From Stutzerimonas stutzeri (GTDB lineage Bacteria > Pseudomonadota > Gammaproteobacteria > Pseudomonadales > Pseudomonadaceae), in the NCBI RefSeq assembly GCF_000952685.1, contig NZ_JYHV01000014.1:62001-126000 (forward strand): a stretch of 64,000 bases of DNA, written 5' to 3'. Shown piece by piece: positions 27,377 through 37,453 of the stretch; position 1 is the stretch's first letter; each line of letters starts with the position of its first letter. The translations under genes were made by a program, and so were the position numbers. Below the pieces are notes generated by a model. That model was not told the DNA's origin. It saw only the letters and a list, made by a program, of their open reading frames with translations, and did not search any database.

Positions 27377-28303
27377 TCAGCGCTTTGCCTTCAGCAGCGC
27401 CTCGAGCTTCTCCTGATCGCGCGCGAACTGGCGAATACCCTCGGCTAGTTTCTCTGTCGCCATCGGATCCTCATTCAATCCCCAGCGGAAGCCGTTTTCA
27501 TCCAATGCGATGCGCGGCTCCGATGCGCGATCCGGCGAGAGCTTGCGCTCCAGCGGCCCTTCGTCCTGAGCCAGCTGGCTGAGCAGTTCGGGGCTGATCG
27601 TCAGGCGGTCGCAGCCCGCCAAGGCTTCGATTTGACCGGTATTACGGAAGCTCGCCCCCATCACCACGGTCTTGTAGCCGTGCGCCTTGTAATAGTCGTA
27701 GATACGGCTGACTGACTGCACGCCTGGGTCTTCATTGCCTGTGTAGTCTCGACCTTCGTTCTTCTTGTACCAGTCGTAGATGCGACCCACGAACGGCGAG
27801 ATGAGAAACACACCGGCTTCGGCGCAGGCCACGGCCTGGGTAAAGCAGAACAGCAGGGTCAGATTGGTCTGGATGCCGGACTTTTCCAGGTGTTCGGCGG
27901 CACGGATACCTTCCCAGGTAGAGGCCAGCTTGATCAGTACGCGATCACGGGATACGCCCGCCTGCTCATACAGACCGATCAGGCGCTCGCCGCGCTGGAC
28001 CATCGCCTCGGTATCGAAGGAAAGCCGTGCATCGACCTCGGTGGAAATGCGCCCGGGAATCAGCTTGAGCACTTCCTGGCCGACCGCAACGGCAAACAGG
28101 TCGCAGCCCAGACCGATATCGCCAGCGCAGCGCGACATTGCTGAGTGCAGATGTTCGGCGTAGCGGGGCAGGGCAGCGGCCTTGAGCAGCAGCGATGGGT
28201 TGGTGGTGGCGTCTACCGGTTGCAGACGGGCAATGGCATCGAGATCGCCAGTGTCGGCGACAACGGTGGTGAACTGCTTGAGGTGTTCCAGCTTGGATGT
28301 CAT
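27377..28303 (-). CDS. tal: Transaldolase
   Basis: 308 aa. TIM barrel of the TalB class: [13 protein letters not shown] at the N-terminus, Schiff-base lysine in [15 protein letters not shown], and the conserved FVGRIYDWY. It transfers dihydroxyacetone units between sedoheptulose-7-P and glyceraldehyde-3-P in the non-oxidative pentose phosphate pathway, supplying erythrose-4-P for aromatic synthesis. ATG at 28303. Upstream on the same strand lies dusA, 124 bp away, so a separate promoter is likely. Confidence 0.95.
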   Translation of the reverse strand: MTSKLEHLKQFTTVVADTGDLDAIARLQPVDATTNPSLLLKAAALPRYAEHLHSAMSRCAGDIGLGCDLFAVAVGQEVLKLIPGRISTEVDARLSFDTEAMVQRGERLIGLYEQAGVSRDRVLIKLASTWEGIRAAEHLEKSGIQTNLTLLFCFTQAVACAEAGVFLISPFVGRIYDWYKKNEGRDYTGNEDPGVQSVSRIYDYYKAHGYKTVVMGASFRNTGQIEALAGCDRLTISPELLSQLAQDEGPLERKLSPDRASEPRIALDENGFRWGLNEDPMATEKLAEGIRQFARDQEKLEALLKAKR

Positions 28304-28427
28304 GGGGGCGCTCTATCCTCTGAGTTGGCATGACCTTAACCCGAGGCCACCGAGCCGCTCAATAAGCGGATGGTTCGGGCGGACTGCACTTGGATTGAAA
28401 ATGTACCCGGGTGTTCCTTGAATATTA

Positions 28428-29438
28428 TCAGTGGCCTTCGAGCAGGCTGGTCGCCTGATCCAGCAGGGCCAAAGGCTCTTTGGCTTTGTGGATATCGACT
28501 GAGAGCAGTTGGCGAAAACGCCGTGCGCCGGGGAAGCCTTGGCCGAGGCCCAATACATGACGAGTGATGTGATGCATCGAACCGCCAGCATCTAGATGCC
28601 GCTGAATATAGGGTCGCATCCGCCGCAGCGCATCGGCGCGGCTGATGACAGGTTCCTGGCTGTTGAATAACCGGGCGTCCACCTGCGCCAGCAGATAGGG
28701 GTTGTGATATGCCTCGCGGCCGAGCATCACGCCATCGAAGCGTTGCAGATGCGCTTCGCATTCATCCAGTGTTTTGATCCCGCCGTTGAGGATGATTTCC
28801 AGATCCGGGAAATCCTCTTTGAGCTGGCCCGCGACGTCATAACGCAGGGGCGGGACTTCGCGATTTTCCTTTGGCGACAGCCCTTCGAGAATGGCAATTC
28901 GCGCATGCACGGTAAAGCTGCGGCAGCCAGCCTCGCGTACCTGACCAACGAAATCGCAGAGCTCGGCATAGCTGTCGCGTCCGTTGATGCCGATTCGGTG
29001 CTTGACCGTTACCTCGATCCCGACGGCATCTCGCATCGCCTTTACGCAGTCGGCGACCAATGCCGGATGCCCCATGAGGCAGGCACCGATCAGATTGTTT
29101 TGCACGCGGTCACTGGGGCAGCCGACGTTGAGGTTCACTTCGTCGTAATTCGCCGCTTCGGCCATTTTCGCGCAGGCCGCCAGTTCCGCCGGTACACTCC
29201 CGCCGAGCTGTAGCGCGAGGGGGTACTCCACCTCGTCGTGACGCAGAAAGCGCTCGGCATCGCCATTGATCAGCGCGCCGGTGGTAACCATTTCGGTGTA
29301 GAGCAGGGCATTGCGGGAAAGCTGCCTCAGAAAATACCGGCAATGTCTGTCTGTCCAATCCATCATCGGTGCCACGGAGAAGCGACGGGACGGTGAGGGG
29401 CGCATGGTTGCCAGGTTTGGTGCAGATGTCAGCAGCAT
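28428..29438 (-). CDS. dusA: tRNA-dihydrouridine(20/20a) synthase DusA
   Basis: 336 aa from the ATG at 29438; an ATG at 29405 giving MRPSPSRRFSVAPMMDWTD is an equally good start, and neither has a strong ribosome site. FMN TIM barrel with the family block SVAPMMDWTDRHCRYFLR and the catalytic cysteine in NVGCPSDRVQ; GVMLGREAYHNPYLL near the C-terminus is typical of DusA rather than DusB or DusC. It reduces uridines 20 and 20a of tRNA with NADPH. Confidence 0.93.
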   Translation of the reverse strand: MLLTSAPNLATMRPSPSRRFSVAPMMDWTDRHCRYFLRQLSRNALLYTEMVTTGALINGDAERFLRHDEVEYPLALQLGGSVPAELAACAKMAEAANYDEVNLNVGCPSDRVQNNLIGACLMGHPALVADCVKAMRDAVGIEVTVKHRIGINGRDSYAELCDFVGQVREAGCRSFTVHARIAILEGLSPKENREVPPLRYDVAGQLKEDFPDLEIILNGGIKTLDECEAHLQRFDGVMLGREAYHNPYLLAQVDARLFNSQEPVISRADALRRMRPYIQRHLDAGGSMHHITRHVLGLGQGFPGARRFRQLLSVDIHKAKEPLALLDQATSLLEGH

Positions 29439-29928
29439 AGTCGATGTCTTTAGTCGGCCTGTCGGCCTGTTTCGCCCGTTGTTGCCTCTCGTGCACTGTG
29501 GTGCGGCTGTGTCGCAACGGAGCTGTGATGGGGACCCATGACGGCACGGCCGCTTAAAGGCGGCGGTATCGGATACATCGCGCCGATCAGGTCAAGCGCG
29601 AGGGTCGGCTAGTTTATCAAGAAAGTCTCATTGCATTGGCAGACGTCGCTCTGGCCGCCAACGACCAGACGGCCGGCAATGCGGCATCGGGATCTCGCAG
29701 CGCATTTGATCAATGCATGCAACTCCGGCTGGCACTGTCTCGCCAGGACCGCATCGTCTGTTAGGCCGTTGTGCTCGCATGCTGACCCCTATCGGAACGT
29801 CTAGGCGCGTCAAAGCTCCAATGCGTGAGCCATGAGAGCGCTTCATCGATGCATTTCTTCAGCAGTACCGCCAGTCTCCATTACGCCCTGTCTCAATTCG
29901 CGTCTGCTCCGTCGAGGACCGGGCGCGG
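29439..29928. other. 490-bp gap with an open frame of unclear status
   Basis: No convincing gene. A stop-free plus-strand frame of 68 codons (29558-29761, TAG 29762-29764) has amino acid usage that looks protein-like (AALADV, AANDQTAGNAAS, QCMQLRLALSRQDRIV) but no ATG or GTG start at its beginning and no recognisable homology. It may be a worn fragment of a lost gene. The rest shows nothing. Confidence 0.3.
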
Positions 29929-32079
29929 ATGAAAGTCAGTCGACTCATAATCCTGGCCATGCTCATCGCGGCGGTGGCGTGCTTTTTCATCTTCGATCTC
30001 GGCGAATATCTCACCCTCGAATCGATCAAATCGCACAGCGGTGCCTTGCATGGGCAGGTGCAGGCCCATCCGTGGTGGGCCCGTGGGACGTTCTTCGCTG
30101 TCTACGTCGCGCTGACTGCACTGTCGTTTCCAGGCACGGTAGTGCTGACGTTGCTCGCCGGTGCCCTGTTCGGGCTGTTGGAAGGCACACTGCTGGTGTC
30201 CTTCGCGTCGAATGTCGGTGCGGTAATGGCGATGCTGATCAGCCGCTTCATGCTGCGCGACTGGATACAGAAACGCTTCGGCTCGCAGATCACTGGGATC
30301 AACAAGGGGCTGGCGCGTGAGGGCACCTTCTATCTGGTCTCGCTGCGGCTGATTCCCCTGGTGCCTTTTGTGCTGTTGAACCCGGCGCTAGGCCTGACCC
30401 GGGTAAGCATCTGGACGTTCTGGTGGACCACCCAGCTGGGTATGTTGCCGGGCAATGCCATCTACGTGAACGCCGGGCAGCAGTTGGTCCGGCTGCAATC
30501 GCTGTCCGGCATTCTGTCGCCGAGCATGATCGGTACGCTCGTGCTGCTGGCTGTGTTTCCGTTGCTGGCCACTCGGCTGCTGACGCTGTACAAGGCGCGC
30601 CAGGCGTACCGCGGCTGGCACAAGCCGAAATGCTTCGAGCGCAATCTGGTCGTGATCGGTGGCGGTACCGGCGGGCTGGCGACGGCGCGGATCGCCGCTT
30701 CCATGAAAGCGCGAGTGAGTCTGTTCGAGCGGCAGCGTCTGGGTGGCGTGGCGGTGCACGAAGGCAGCGTGCCGGCCAGGGCGTTGAGTCGCTCGGCAAA
30801 TCTCACCCACGCGCTACGCCAAGGTCAGCGGCAGGAGAGCGGACAACGAGTCGAGGCGGCGGATTTCGCTGAGGTAATGGGTCGGGTGAGGCGGCTCGCC
30901 GATAAGGCGATGGGATGCCCTTCGGTCGAACATTACACTCGCCTGGGAGTGGAAGTTGTCATGGCCGAGGCCAGGTTGAGCTCGCCATGGGCGGTCGACG
31001 TGGAAGGCCGCACCCTGACCAGCCGCGCCATTGTCATCGCCACCGGCAGCCGGCCGTGGACCCCGCCGATTCCCGGCCTTGACGCGGTGGAGCCGCTGAC
31101 CTGCGATACTCTCTGGAGTCTGCACGAGCGCCCCGAGAGGCTGCTGATACTGGGCAACGGGGCTGGCGCCTGCGAGTTCGCCCAGGCTTTCCAGCGGCTA
31201 GGTTGCCAGGTCACTTTGGCCAGCGAGCGCGAGGCTTTGCTCGAACAGGAGGATACGGAAGCGGCACAGGCCGTGACCGCCGCACTGAATGCCGATGGTG
31301 TCGAGTTGCGGCTCGGCTTGTCGCCGCTGCGCGTCGAGGTGGTCGAGGGCGAGCGCCGCCTGATTTGCGGTGCGAGAGACGAGGGCGAGCTGGCGCTGCC
31401 GTTCGATCGCGTGTTGCTGGCGCTGGGGCAAAGCGCCGATGTCGAGGGGCTAGGGCTGGACGCGTTGGGTCTGCGCTGCGGAGATGATGGCAGTCTCGAG
31501 GTCGATGAATACCTGGCGACCCGCTATCCGAACATCTATGCGGTAGGCAGCGTTGCTGGGCCGTATGGTGCGCCTCATGTGGCTGAGCATCAGGCCTGGT
31601 ACGCCGCGGTCAATGCTTTGTTCGGCGGACTCAGGCGGTTCGCGGTTAGCGAGCGGGTCATACCGCATGCTGTCTTCACCGCCCCTGAGATTGCGTCGGT
31701 GGGGCTGACCGAGGCCGAGGCCCGAACGCTTGGGATAGAGTTCGACGTGATCCGGCTGAACCTGGGATCGCTGGCTGGTGCAGTCGCCGAAGGCACCGGT
31801 GAAGGCTTCGTCAAGGTGCTCACCGAACCGGGCGAGGATCGCATCCTTGGGGTCACCATCGTTGGCGAGCAGGCCAGCGAGACTCTGGCCGGATTCGTCG
31901 TGGCGATGAAGCACAAGCTCGGGCTGAACAAGCTTGCCGATACCGTACAGCTCGGGGCCACCTTGGGTGAGGCCAGCCGGGTAGTGGCCGAAGCCTGGCG
32001 GCAGCAGCGCCGGCCGGCACGTACACTCGGCTGGGCCGAGCGTTTTAATCGATGGCGACTCGGAGGCAGTCGGCGTTGA
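29929..32079 (+). CDS. Membrane TVP38/DedA-like domain fused to a pyridine nucleotide-disulfide oxidoreductase-like flavoprotein lacking redox cysteines
   Basis: 716 aa. Residues about 1-225 are a TVP38/TMEM64 (SNARE-associated/DedA-like) membrane domain with FPGTVVLTLLAGALFG and LRLIPLVPFVLLNPALG. Residues about 238-700 match the mercuric reductase/lipoamide dehydrogenase family: FAD motif VVIGGGTGGLATA (242-254), second dinucleotide fold LLILGNGAGACEFAQ, FAD motif YAVGSVAG, and a dimerisation domain with FTAPEIASVGLTEAEA. However, the redox disulfide segment reads LGGVAVHEGSVPARAL (271-286), with Ala275 and Ser280 where Cys are expected, and the C-terminal catalytic HPT reads GAT at 676-678. 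It is therefore not a classical disulfide reductase; it may oxidise another donor or be regulatory. GGGCGCGG precedes ATG 29929. Confidence 0.85.
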   Translation: MKVSRLIILAMLIAAVACFFIFDLGEYLTLESIKSHSGALHGQVQAHPWWARGTFFAVYVALTALSFPGTVVLTLLAGALFGLLEGTLLVSFASNVGAVMAMLISRFMLRDWIQKRFGSQITGINKGLAREGTFYLVSLRLIPLVPFVLLNPALGLTRVSIWTFWWTTQLGMLPGNAIYVNAGQQLVRLQSLSGILSPSMIGTLVLLAVFPLLATRLLTLYKARQAYRGWHKPKCFERNLVVIGGGTGGLATARIAASMKARVSLFERQRLGGVAVHEGSVPARALSRSANLTHALRQGQRQESGQRVEAADFAEVMGRVRRLADKAMGCPSVEHYTRLGVEVVMAEARLSSPWAVDVEGRTLTSRAIVIATGSRPWTPPIPGLDAVEPLTCDTLWSLHERPERLLILGNGAGACEFAQAFQRLGCQVTLASEREALLEQEDTEAAQAVTAALNADGVELRLGLSPLRVEVVEGERRLICGARDEGELALPFDRVLLALGQSADVEGLGLDALGLRCGDDGSLEVDEYLATRYPNIYAVGSVAGPYGAPHVAEHQAWYAAVNALFGGLRRFAVSERVIPHAVFTAPEIASVGLTEAEARTLGIEFDVIRLNLGSLAGAVAEGTGEGFVKVLTEPGEDRILGVTIVGEQASETLAGFVVAMKHKLGLNKLADTVQLGATLGEASRVVAEAWRQQRRPARTLGWAERFNRWRLGGSRR

Positions 32080-32090
32080 ACGGCGCCAGC

Positions 32091-32293
32091 TTAGTGAGAA
32101 CACCAGATCTGTCGTTTGCTCAGGGGCTCATGGGCTGAGCCGTGAATCACTTCGCCGTCGAGCTGGAAATCGAGCCATGGCAGGGACAGTCCCAGGTGCG
32201 GTCGGCATTGTTCCAGGTCACGGTACAGCCCATGTGCGTGCAGGCCGCGGATACACCGTGCAGCCTTATCGGCGGGTGTCGAGAAACGTCGGA
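32091..32293 (-). pseudogene. Decayed C-terminal Rieske [2Fe-2S] domain of a lost oxidoreductase
   Basis: Read on the minus strand directly after the dnaE2 stop and in the same frame, the sequence gives [20 protein letters not shown] then [12 protein letters not shown], a textbook Rieske cluster motif (CTHMGC and CPCHGS). It hits a stop at 32147-32149 because of a frameshift just after CHGS; the neighbouring frame carries on as [18 protein letters not shown] and stops at 32091-32093. This is the usual end of the Rieske domain fused to FAD-dependent oxidoreductases in pseudomonads. Only about 65 codons remain, with no start and no N-terminal oxidoreductase part. A sequencing error could explain the shift but not the missing body. 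Confidence 0.8.
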
Positions 32294-35200
32294 TTATTGG
32301 AAATCCCGACTGCGTACATCCAGGCCGGTCAGCAGTGGCGTGAGGTCGCTCAGGCGCCCAGCGATGACGTGGCGTACGCCGCTCGCCGACTCCAGATGAC
32401 CGTCGATTCGCAGCAGCTGCGAATGGATCAGGGCTCGCCGTTGGCGCTCGGCCAGATCGTGCCAAACCACCACGTTGATCATGCCGAACTCGTCTTCCAG
32501 GGTGACGAAGATCACGCCGCTGGCGGTTTGCGGACGTTGACGGCCTATCACCAGACCGGCCACGCTGACCAAACGGCCATGCTCAATGTCTGCCAGCTCG
32601 CGTGAACTGCGACAGCGCCGGCTTCGGAGCTGTTCGCGTAGCAAGGCCAGCGGGTGCGGGCCGAGCGTGGTGCCGAGGGTGGCGTAGTCGGTCAGCAGGT
32701 CCTCGCCGACCGTAGGCAATGGGAGGGGGATCGGCGCTTCCTGTTGCGCGCCCTGGCCAGCGAACAGTGGCAGCTGTGGCTCGACCCCGGCTACTGCCCA
32801 GCGTGCCCGGTGACGATGTCCAGCGAGGCCGCGCAGGGCGCTGGCATCGGCCAGTCGTTCGCGGGCGCGGGCATCCAGCTCGGCGCGCAGACACAGGTCA
32901 TCGACAGCGGCGAATGGTTCAACCTGTCGTGCTGCCTCGATACGCCGCGCATCCGCTTCACGAAAGCCGCGCACCAGTCGCAGGCCCAGGCGGATCGCCG
33001 GTTGCTCGTTGGCAGTCGGTTCGAGGCTGCAATCCCAGCCACTGTGCTGGACGTCAACCGGGCGAATTTCCAGACCGTGACGGCGGGCGTCTTGCAGTAT
33101 CTGGTCGGGATTGTAGAAGCCCATCGGCCAACTATTGATCAAGGCGCAGGCGTAGGCGGCCGGTTCGTGGCATTTGAGCCAACAGCTGGCGTAGGTGAGC
33201 AGGGCGAAGCTGGCGGCATGGGATTCGGGAAAGCCATAGCTGCCGAACCCTTTGATCTGTTCGAAGATTCGTGCGATGAAGTCTGCCTCGTAGCCCTTGG
33301 CGAGCATGCGTTCGGTCAGTCGCTGGCGATGGGGCTCCAGGCCGCCATGACGCTTCCAGGCGGCCATGGATCGGCGCAACTCGTCGGCTTCGCCGGGCGT
33401 ATATTCGGCGGCAACGATTGCCAGCTCCATCACCTGTTCCTGGAACAGCGGCACACCGAGTGTGCGCTCGAAGACCGGTTTCAATTCATCGGAAGGGTAT
33501 TTCACCTCTTCTTCATCATTACGTCGACGCAGGTAGGGATGAACCATATCGCCCTGAATCGGCCCTGGGCGCACAATAGCGACCTGGATTACCAGATCGT
33601 AGAACTCCCTGGGGCGCAGGCGCGGAAGCATGGCCATCTGGGCCCGTGATTCGATCTGGAACACGCCGACAGTATCGGCACGGCTAATCATGTCGTAGGT
33701 CGCACGGTCTTCCTGCGGCAGGCTGGCAATCGTCCAGCATGTGCCGCGATAGCGTTCGATCAGATTGAAACAGCGGCGCAGCGCACTGAGCATGCCGAGG
33801 GCGAGGACATCGACCTTGAGCAGACCTACGGCATCCAGATCGTCTTTGTCCCACTGAATCACGGTGCGCTCGGCCATGCTGGCATTTTCCACCGGCACCA
33901 AGGTTTCCAGCGCGTGCTCGGAAATGACGAACCCTCCCGGGTGCTGTGAAAGGTGGCGGGGGAAACCGATCAATTCGCCAGTCAGCACCAATACCCGGTG
34001 CAGCACCGGACTGCGCGGGTCGAAGCCTGCTTCACGCAAACGCGCGTCGTCAGGAATCCGGTCGCTCCAGCGTCCGCAGCAATCGGCCAGCGCGTTGATC
34101 TGATCCGGTGGCAGGCAGAGCGCCTTGGCAACGTCGCGCAAGGCGCCGGTGGCGTGGTAGGTGCTGACGACGGCGGTGAGCGCGGCCCGCTCACGGCCAT
34201 AGCGGCGAAATACATACTGAATGACTTCCTCGCGGCGTTCGTGCTCGAAATCGACGTCGATGTCCGGTGGCTCCTTGCGCTCACGAGATAGGAAGCGTTC
34301 AAACAGTAGCCGGCTGCCTGCGCGTGCGGGGTCGAGTTCGGTGATACCCAACGCGAAGCACACAGTGGAATTGGCTGCCGAGCCACGGCCTTGGCAGAGG
34401 ATTCCTTGTTTACGGGCCCACCGGACGAGGTCATGCACGGTTAAGAAGTAATTTTCGTACTTCAGTTCGGCGATCAGTTTCAGCTCATGCTCGATTTGCG
34501 CACGGTTCTTCGGCGTTACGCCATCTGGCCAGCGCCAGCGCGCGCCATCTTCGACCAGTTTGCGCAGCCAGGAAGTAGCGTTATGGCTCGCAGGCACCAG
34601 CTCATGTGGGTATCGGTATTCCAATTGGCTGAGATCGAACTGACAGCGCTCAGCGATGCGCAACGTTTCTGTGAGCAGCTCTGGCGGATACAGCTCAAGC
34701 AGTTCCTCGTATCGGCGTAGATGGCGTTCGCCGTTAGGGAACAAGTAGCGGCCGGCCTCAACTACCGGCAAGTGATGACGGACCGCGGTCATGCAGTCCT
34801 GCAGCGCACGGCGTCCTCGGGCATGCATATGCACGTCGCCGCAGGCTACCGCAGGCAGGTTCAGGCGGGTGGCCAGTGCCTTCCATTGGCGCAGGCGTAG
34901 CATGTCGTCTGGCCCACGGTGCAGTCCGATGCCCAGCCAGAGGCGCTCCGGAAATCGTTCGCGTAGCCAGCGGCCCTCGAGATCAGCCTCGGGTTGACCG
35001 GCAATCCAGATGGCCAGTAGTCCATCCAGTGGCTCGCTCAGGTCTTCGGCTAGAAGCCGGTAGCGACCTTTTTCGGCGCGACGGCGGGCGCGGGTGATCA
35101 AGCGGCACAAGGCCTGATAACCGGTGATGTTTTCCACCAGCAAAACCAGCTTGGGCCCGTCTTCGATCTGAATCTCACTGCCGATGATCAATGGCAGACC

Positions 35201-35377
35201 GATATCCTTCGAAGCCTGCCAGGCCCGTACGATGCCGGCCAGGGTGCATTCGTCGGTGATGGCCAACGCTCGATAGCCGAGGCGGGCGGCGCGCTCGAAG
35301 AGTTCGCGGGCACTGGAGGCACCTCGCTGGAAGCTGAAGTTGGATAGGCAATGCAGCTCGACGTAAGCGGTCATCAT
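32294..35377 (-). CDS. dnaE2: Error-prone DNA polymerase III alpha subunit DnaE2
   Basis: 1027 aa from ATG 35377, which overlaps the imuB stop (ATGA); a second ATG follows at 35374. PHP domain at the N-terminus ([19 protein letters not shown]), DnaE palm domain with the catalytic aspartates in [13 protein letters not shown], thumb and fingers, a helix-hairpin-helix region (WDCSLEPT...[17 protein letters not shown]), and a C-terminal OB fold ([18 protein letters not shown]...[12 protein letters not shown]). Length and missing C-terminal tau-binding domain fit DnaE2 rather than replicative DnaE1. With ImuA and ImuB it forms the SOS-induced translesion synthesis complex. Transcribed with imuA-imuB from a LexA-controlled promoter. 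Confidence 0.94.
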   Translation of the reverse strand: MMTAYVELHCLSNFSFQRGASSARELFERAARLGYRALAITDECTLAGIVRAWQASKDIGLPLIIGSEIQIEDGPKLVLLVENITGYQALCRLITRARRRAEKGRYRLLAEDLSEPLDGLLAIWIAGQPEADLEGRWLRERFPERLWLGIGLHRGPDDMLRLRQWKALATRLNLPAVACGDVHMHARGRRALQDCMTAVRHHLPVVEAGRYLFPNGERHLRRYEELLELYPPELLTETLRIAERCQFDLSQLEYRYPHELVPASHNATSWLRKLVEDGARWRWPDGVTPKNRAQIEHELKLIAELKYENYFLTVHDLVRWARKQGILCQGRGSAANSTVCFALGITELDPARAGSRLLFERFLSRERKEPPDIDVDFEHERREEVIQYVFRRYGRERAALTAVVSTYHATGALRDVAKALCLPPDQINALADCCGRWSDRIPDDARLREAGFDPRSPVLHRVLVLTGELIGFPRHLSQHPGGFVISEHALETLVPVENASMAERTVIQWDKDDLDAVGLLKVDVLALGMLSALRRCFNLIERYRGTCWTIASLPQEDRATYDMISRADTVGVFQIESRAQMAMLPRLRPREFYDLVIQVAIVRPGPIQGDMVHPYLRRRNDEEEVKYPSDELKPVFERTLGVPLFQEQVMELAIVAAEYTPGEADELRRSMAAWKRHGGLEPHRQRLTERMLAKGYEADFIARIFEQIKGFGSYGFPESHAASFALLTYASCWLKCHEPAAYACALINSWPMGFYNPDQILQDARRHGLEIRPVDVQHSGWDCSLEPTANEQPAIRLGLRLVRGFREADARRIEAARQVEPFAAVDDLCLRAELDARARERLADASALRGLAGHRHRARWAVAGVEPQLPLFAGQGAQQEAPIPLPLPTVGEDLLTDYATLGTTLGPHPLALLREQLRSRRCRSSRELADIEHGRLVSVAGLVIGRQRPQTASGVIFVTLEDEFGMINVVVWHDLAERQRRALIHSQLLRIDGHLESASGVRHVIAGRLSDLTPLLTGLDVRSRDFQ

Positions 35378-36792
35378 GCGAACCAGCCGTGCAACAGCAA
35401 CGGCCCTCCATCCGTTGAGCGGAAGGCCCAGCCGCGCTGGCCGGTGCGGGTTTCCACCAGGTAATAGTCGCGGCGCACATCGCCGCCATCCCACCAGCCC
35501 GACTCGATGCGTTCGGGGCCGGCGAGAAGGCGCAGGGATGCCTCATACAATGGCTTCGGTTCGGCCAATAGCCAGCTGGGGCGCGGGCCGATGTCTGATG
35601 GCAACTCATTCCGAGTGGTGTGTTGCGGTTGCCAGGCGCATTCGGGGCGATGGTCGGCACGCGTGCAGAGCCCTTGCACGGCGTCGTCTCCCAGGCGGGC
35701 CCGCAGGCGCTCGCGTAGCTGCTCCCAAGGCAGCGACTGCTGCGGTCGTTCTTCGAATAACTGGCGGTGCTCAGGGACGAACGCTGGCAATTCATGCGCG
35801 ACCAGGCGTATCGCCAGTGTCGGCGCCGGCAGTTGCATATGTTCCAGCCGACCACGCGTCAACTCGAACAGCATGGCCGGATCGCGCTCGGCACTGAGCA
35901 GGCCAACCGGTATCTGGCTATCGGTCAGGCTGCGGTGCTCCAGATGCAGGGTGAAGCGTTGCACTCCACTGTCGCGACCGGCTAGGTAGGCGGCAAGATC
36001 GGCGGTCAGGCGACGCAGCGGGAATAGCAATGCCTGGTGGGACTCGACTTCGAAGTTCAACTCGATCCGGGCATCGAAGCGGTCTGGCGGCCGGTAGAAG
36101 TCCAGCGCCAAGGGACGATGATCGAGCAGGGTATCGAGGTGCTTCAGCACTTCTGCCGGAAAGCGTCGCGCCAGACCCGCTCGTGGTAGCGCGAGCACCT
36201 GCCTCAGAGTCCGCAGGCCCATGCGCGCAAAGGCGGTCGTCACTTCGCGCGGCAGACCGATACGCTCGACCGGCAATGGGGCCAGCACGCTCTGCAGCGT
36301 CTCGGTATCCGTCACGGCCAGGCCATCATGTGCGTTGGCCAGTACCCGCGCAGCGGCGGGGTTCGGTGCCAGCGTAATACGGTGCTGAAAGCCCAAGGCA
36401 TGCAGTTCCTCGCGCAGGCGCGCTTCCAGACGCGGCCAGGGACCGAACAAAGCAAGGCTGGAGTGCACTTCCAGGAGCAGACAGCGCGGATAATGCAGGC
36501 TCACCTGGGAGCTGAAGCCGTAGGCCCAGGCAGCGAGGAATTGCTGCCAGCGCTCGATCGAAGCCAGGTCATATTCAGCCGTGGTGAAGTCGCGGGTCAG
36601 CGCCTGGGCGGCAATCAGCGATTGACCCGGTTTGAGGCCGAGCGACCGCGCCATCGGATTGACTGCCTGCAGCACTCGACGCTGCGGCGTTCCGCTCAAC
36701 AGGGCCAGCGGTGCGTCGGCATCGCTACGGTTGCGTAGCACGCCATCTATGGCCAGTTGCGGCAGCAATATGCAGGCCCAGAGCATGACCAT
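35374..36792 (-). CDS. imuB: Mutasome protein ImuB (catalytically inactive Y-family polymerase homologue)
   Basis: 472 aa from ATG 36792 ([17 protein letters not shown]); the ATG two codons later is an alternative and the long upstream frame overlaps imuA. A Y-family polymerase fold without its metal-binding acids: the N-terminal strand reads [11 protein letters not shown] where active enzymes have a D-x-D/C-F motif, and the palm reads [13 protein letters not shown] in place of the SxDE motif. A likely beta-clamp binding motif, QQSLPW, is near residue 365. ImuB bridges the sliding clamp, ImuA and DnaE2. It starts 1 nt after the imuA stop. Confidence 0.92.
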   Translation of the reverse strand: MVMLWACILLPQLAIDGVLRNRSDADAPLALLSGTPQRRVLQAVNPMARSLGLKPGQSLIAAQALTRDFTTAEYDLASIERWQQFLAAWAYGFSSQVSLHYPRCLLLEVHSSLALFGPWPRLEARLREELHALGFQHRITLAPNPAAARVLANAHDGLAVTDTETLQSVLAPLPVERIGLPREVTTAFARMGLRTLRQVLALPRAGLARRFPAEVLKHLDTLLDHRPLALDFYRPPDRFDARIELNFEVESHQALLFPLRRLTADLAAYLAGRDSGVQRFTLHLEHRSLTDSQIPVGLLSAERDPAMLFELTRGRLEHMQLPAPTLAIRLVAHELPAFVPEHRQLFEERPQQSLPWEQLRERLRARLGDDAVQGLCTRADHRPECAWQPQHTTRNELPSDIGPRPSWLLAEPKPLYEASLRLLAGPERIESGWWDGGDVRRDYYLVETRTGQRGWAFRSTDGGPLLLHGWFA

Positions 36793-36793
36793 T

Positions 36794-37411
36794 TCAATGC
36801 CACGCTGTGGCAGGAATCGGGCGTGCCGGAGCCAGACCGCCACGGCACTTGAGTATCCGTAACTGCGCTGGCTGAGCCTCGACCGCCAAGCGCAGTGCCG
36901 CTGGCGAGGGGTTGATCGCCTCGCGCAGTGGACGGTAGGCGAAAGCCAGTGTCTGACCGGTCTCGGCGGCCACCTGCAGGCGACGCAGGGCGCGGTCTTC
37001 GGCCTGTTGCGGCCAACACAATACTGCGCCGCAGCTACCCGAACGCAGGCATTGCTCGGCAGCCCATAAGGCGTCACGGCCTTGAGTATTGACGATCGTC
37101 AGCTGGCGCAGGTCGACACCGGCTGCCATCCAGGCCTGGGGATAGGGCACATATGGGGGCGCCACCAGCACCACGCGTTCACCGGCCATGGTCAATCGCG
37201 CCAGGGTCGGCCAGAGCAGGCGCAATTCGCCGATACCGCTCGTGGCAATCAACAGCTCGCTCAGTGCCGATTCCGGCCAGCCGCCGCCGGGCAGGGCGGC
37301 ATCCAGCGCGGCATGTCCGGTCGGCTGACTGCTGGTCGAGACGAAGCTGGACTGGCCGCGCCATAGGCGGCGCGCATCGAGCAGATGATTGAGGGCAACC
37401 ACAGATGCCAT
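36794..37411 (-). CDS. imuA: Mutasome protein ImuA (SulA/RecA-like)
   Basis: 205 aa from ATG 37411; a TTG six codons upstream would place the start nearer the LexA box and is less likely. RecA/SulA-like fold: LDAALPGGGWPESALSELLI resembles the RecA N-terminal strand-loop region but has no Walker A lysine-serine, and GERVVLVAPPYVPYPQAWMAAG follows. ImuA acts with ImuB and DnaE2 in SOS mutagenesis. First gene of the operon, with a LexA site 22 bp upstream of its start. No lexA2 gene accompanies it, unlike in some other pseudomonads. Confidence 0.9.
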   Translation of the reverse strand: MASVVALNHLLDARRLWRGQSSFVSTSSQPTGHAALDAALPGGGWPESALSELLIATSGIGELRLLWPTLARLTMAGERVVLVAPPYVPYPQAWMAAGVDLRQLTIVNTQGRDALWAAEQCLRSGSCGAVLCWPQQAEDRALRRLQVAAETGQTLAFAYRPLREAINPSPAALRLAVEAQPAQLRILKCRGGLAPARPIPATAWH

Positions 37412-37432
37412 GACGATGGGATCTTCCAAATA

Positions 37433-37448
37433 CTGTATATGGATACAG
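37433..37448 (-). promoter_or_regulatory. LexA (SOS) box controlling imuA-imuB-dnaE2
   Basis: CTGTATATGGATACAG (37433-37448) matches the gammaproteobacterial SOS consensus CTG-N10-CAG. It sits inside a larger dyad (37428-37453, AAATA/TATTT arms), 22 bp upstream of imuA ATG. DNA damage should therefore induce the operon. Confidence 0.92.
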
Positions 37449-37453
37449 TATTT

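Noticed and set aside
32091-32465. 124-codon minus-strand frame as an intact gene
   Set aside because: Its N-terminal half overlaps dnaE2 out of frame. Only the last third is meaningful, as the second half of the frameshifted Rieske relic.
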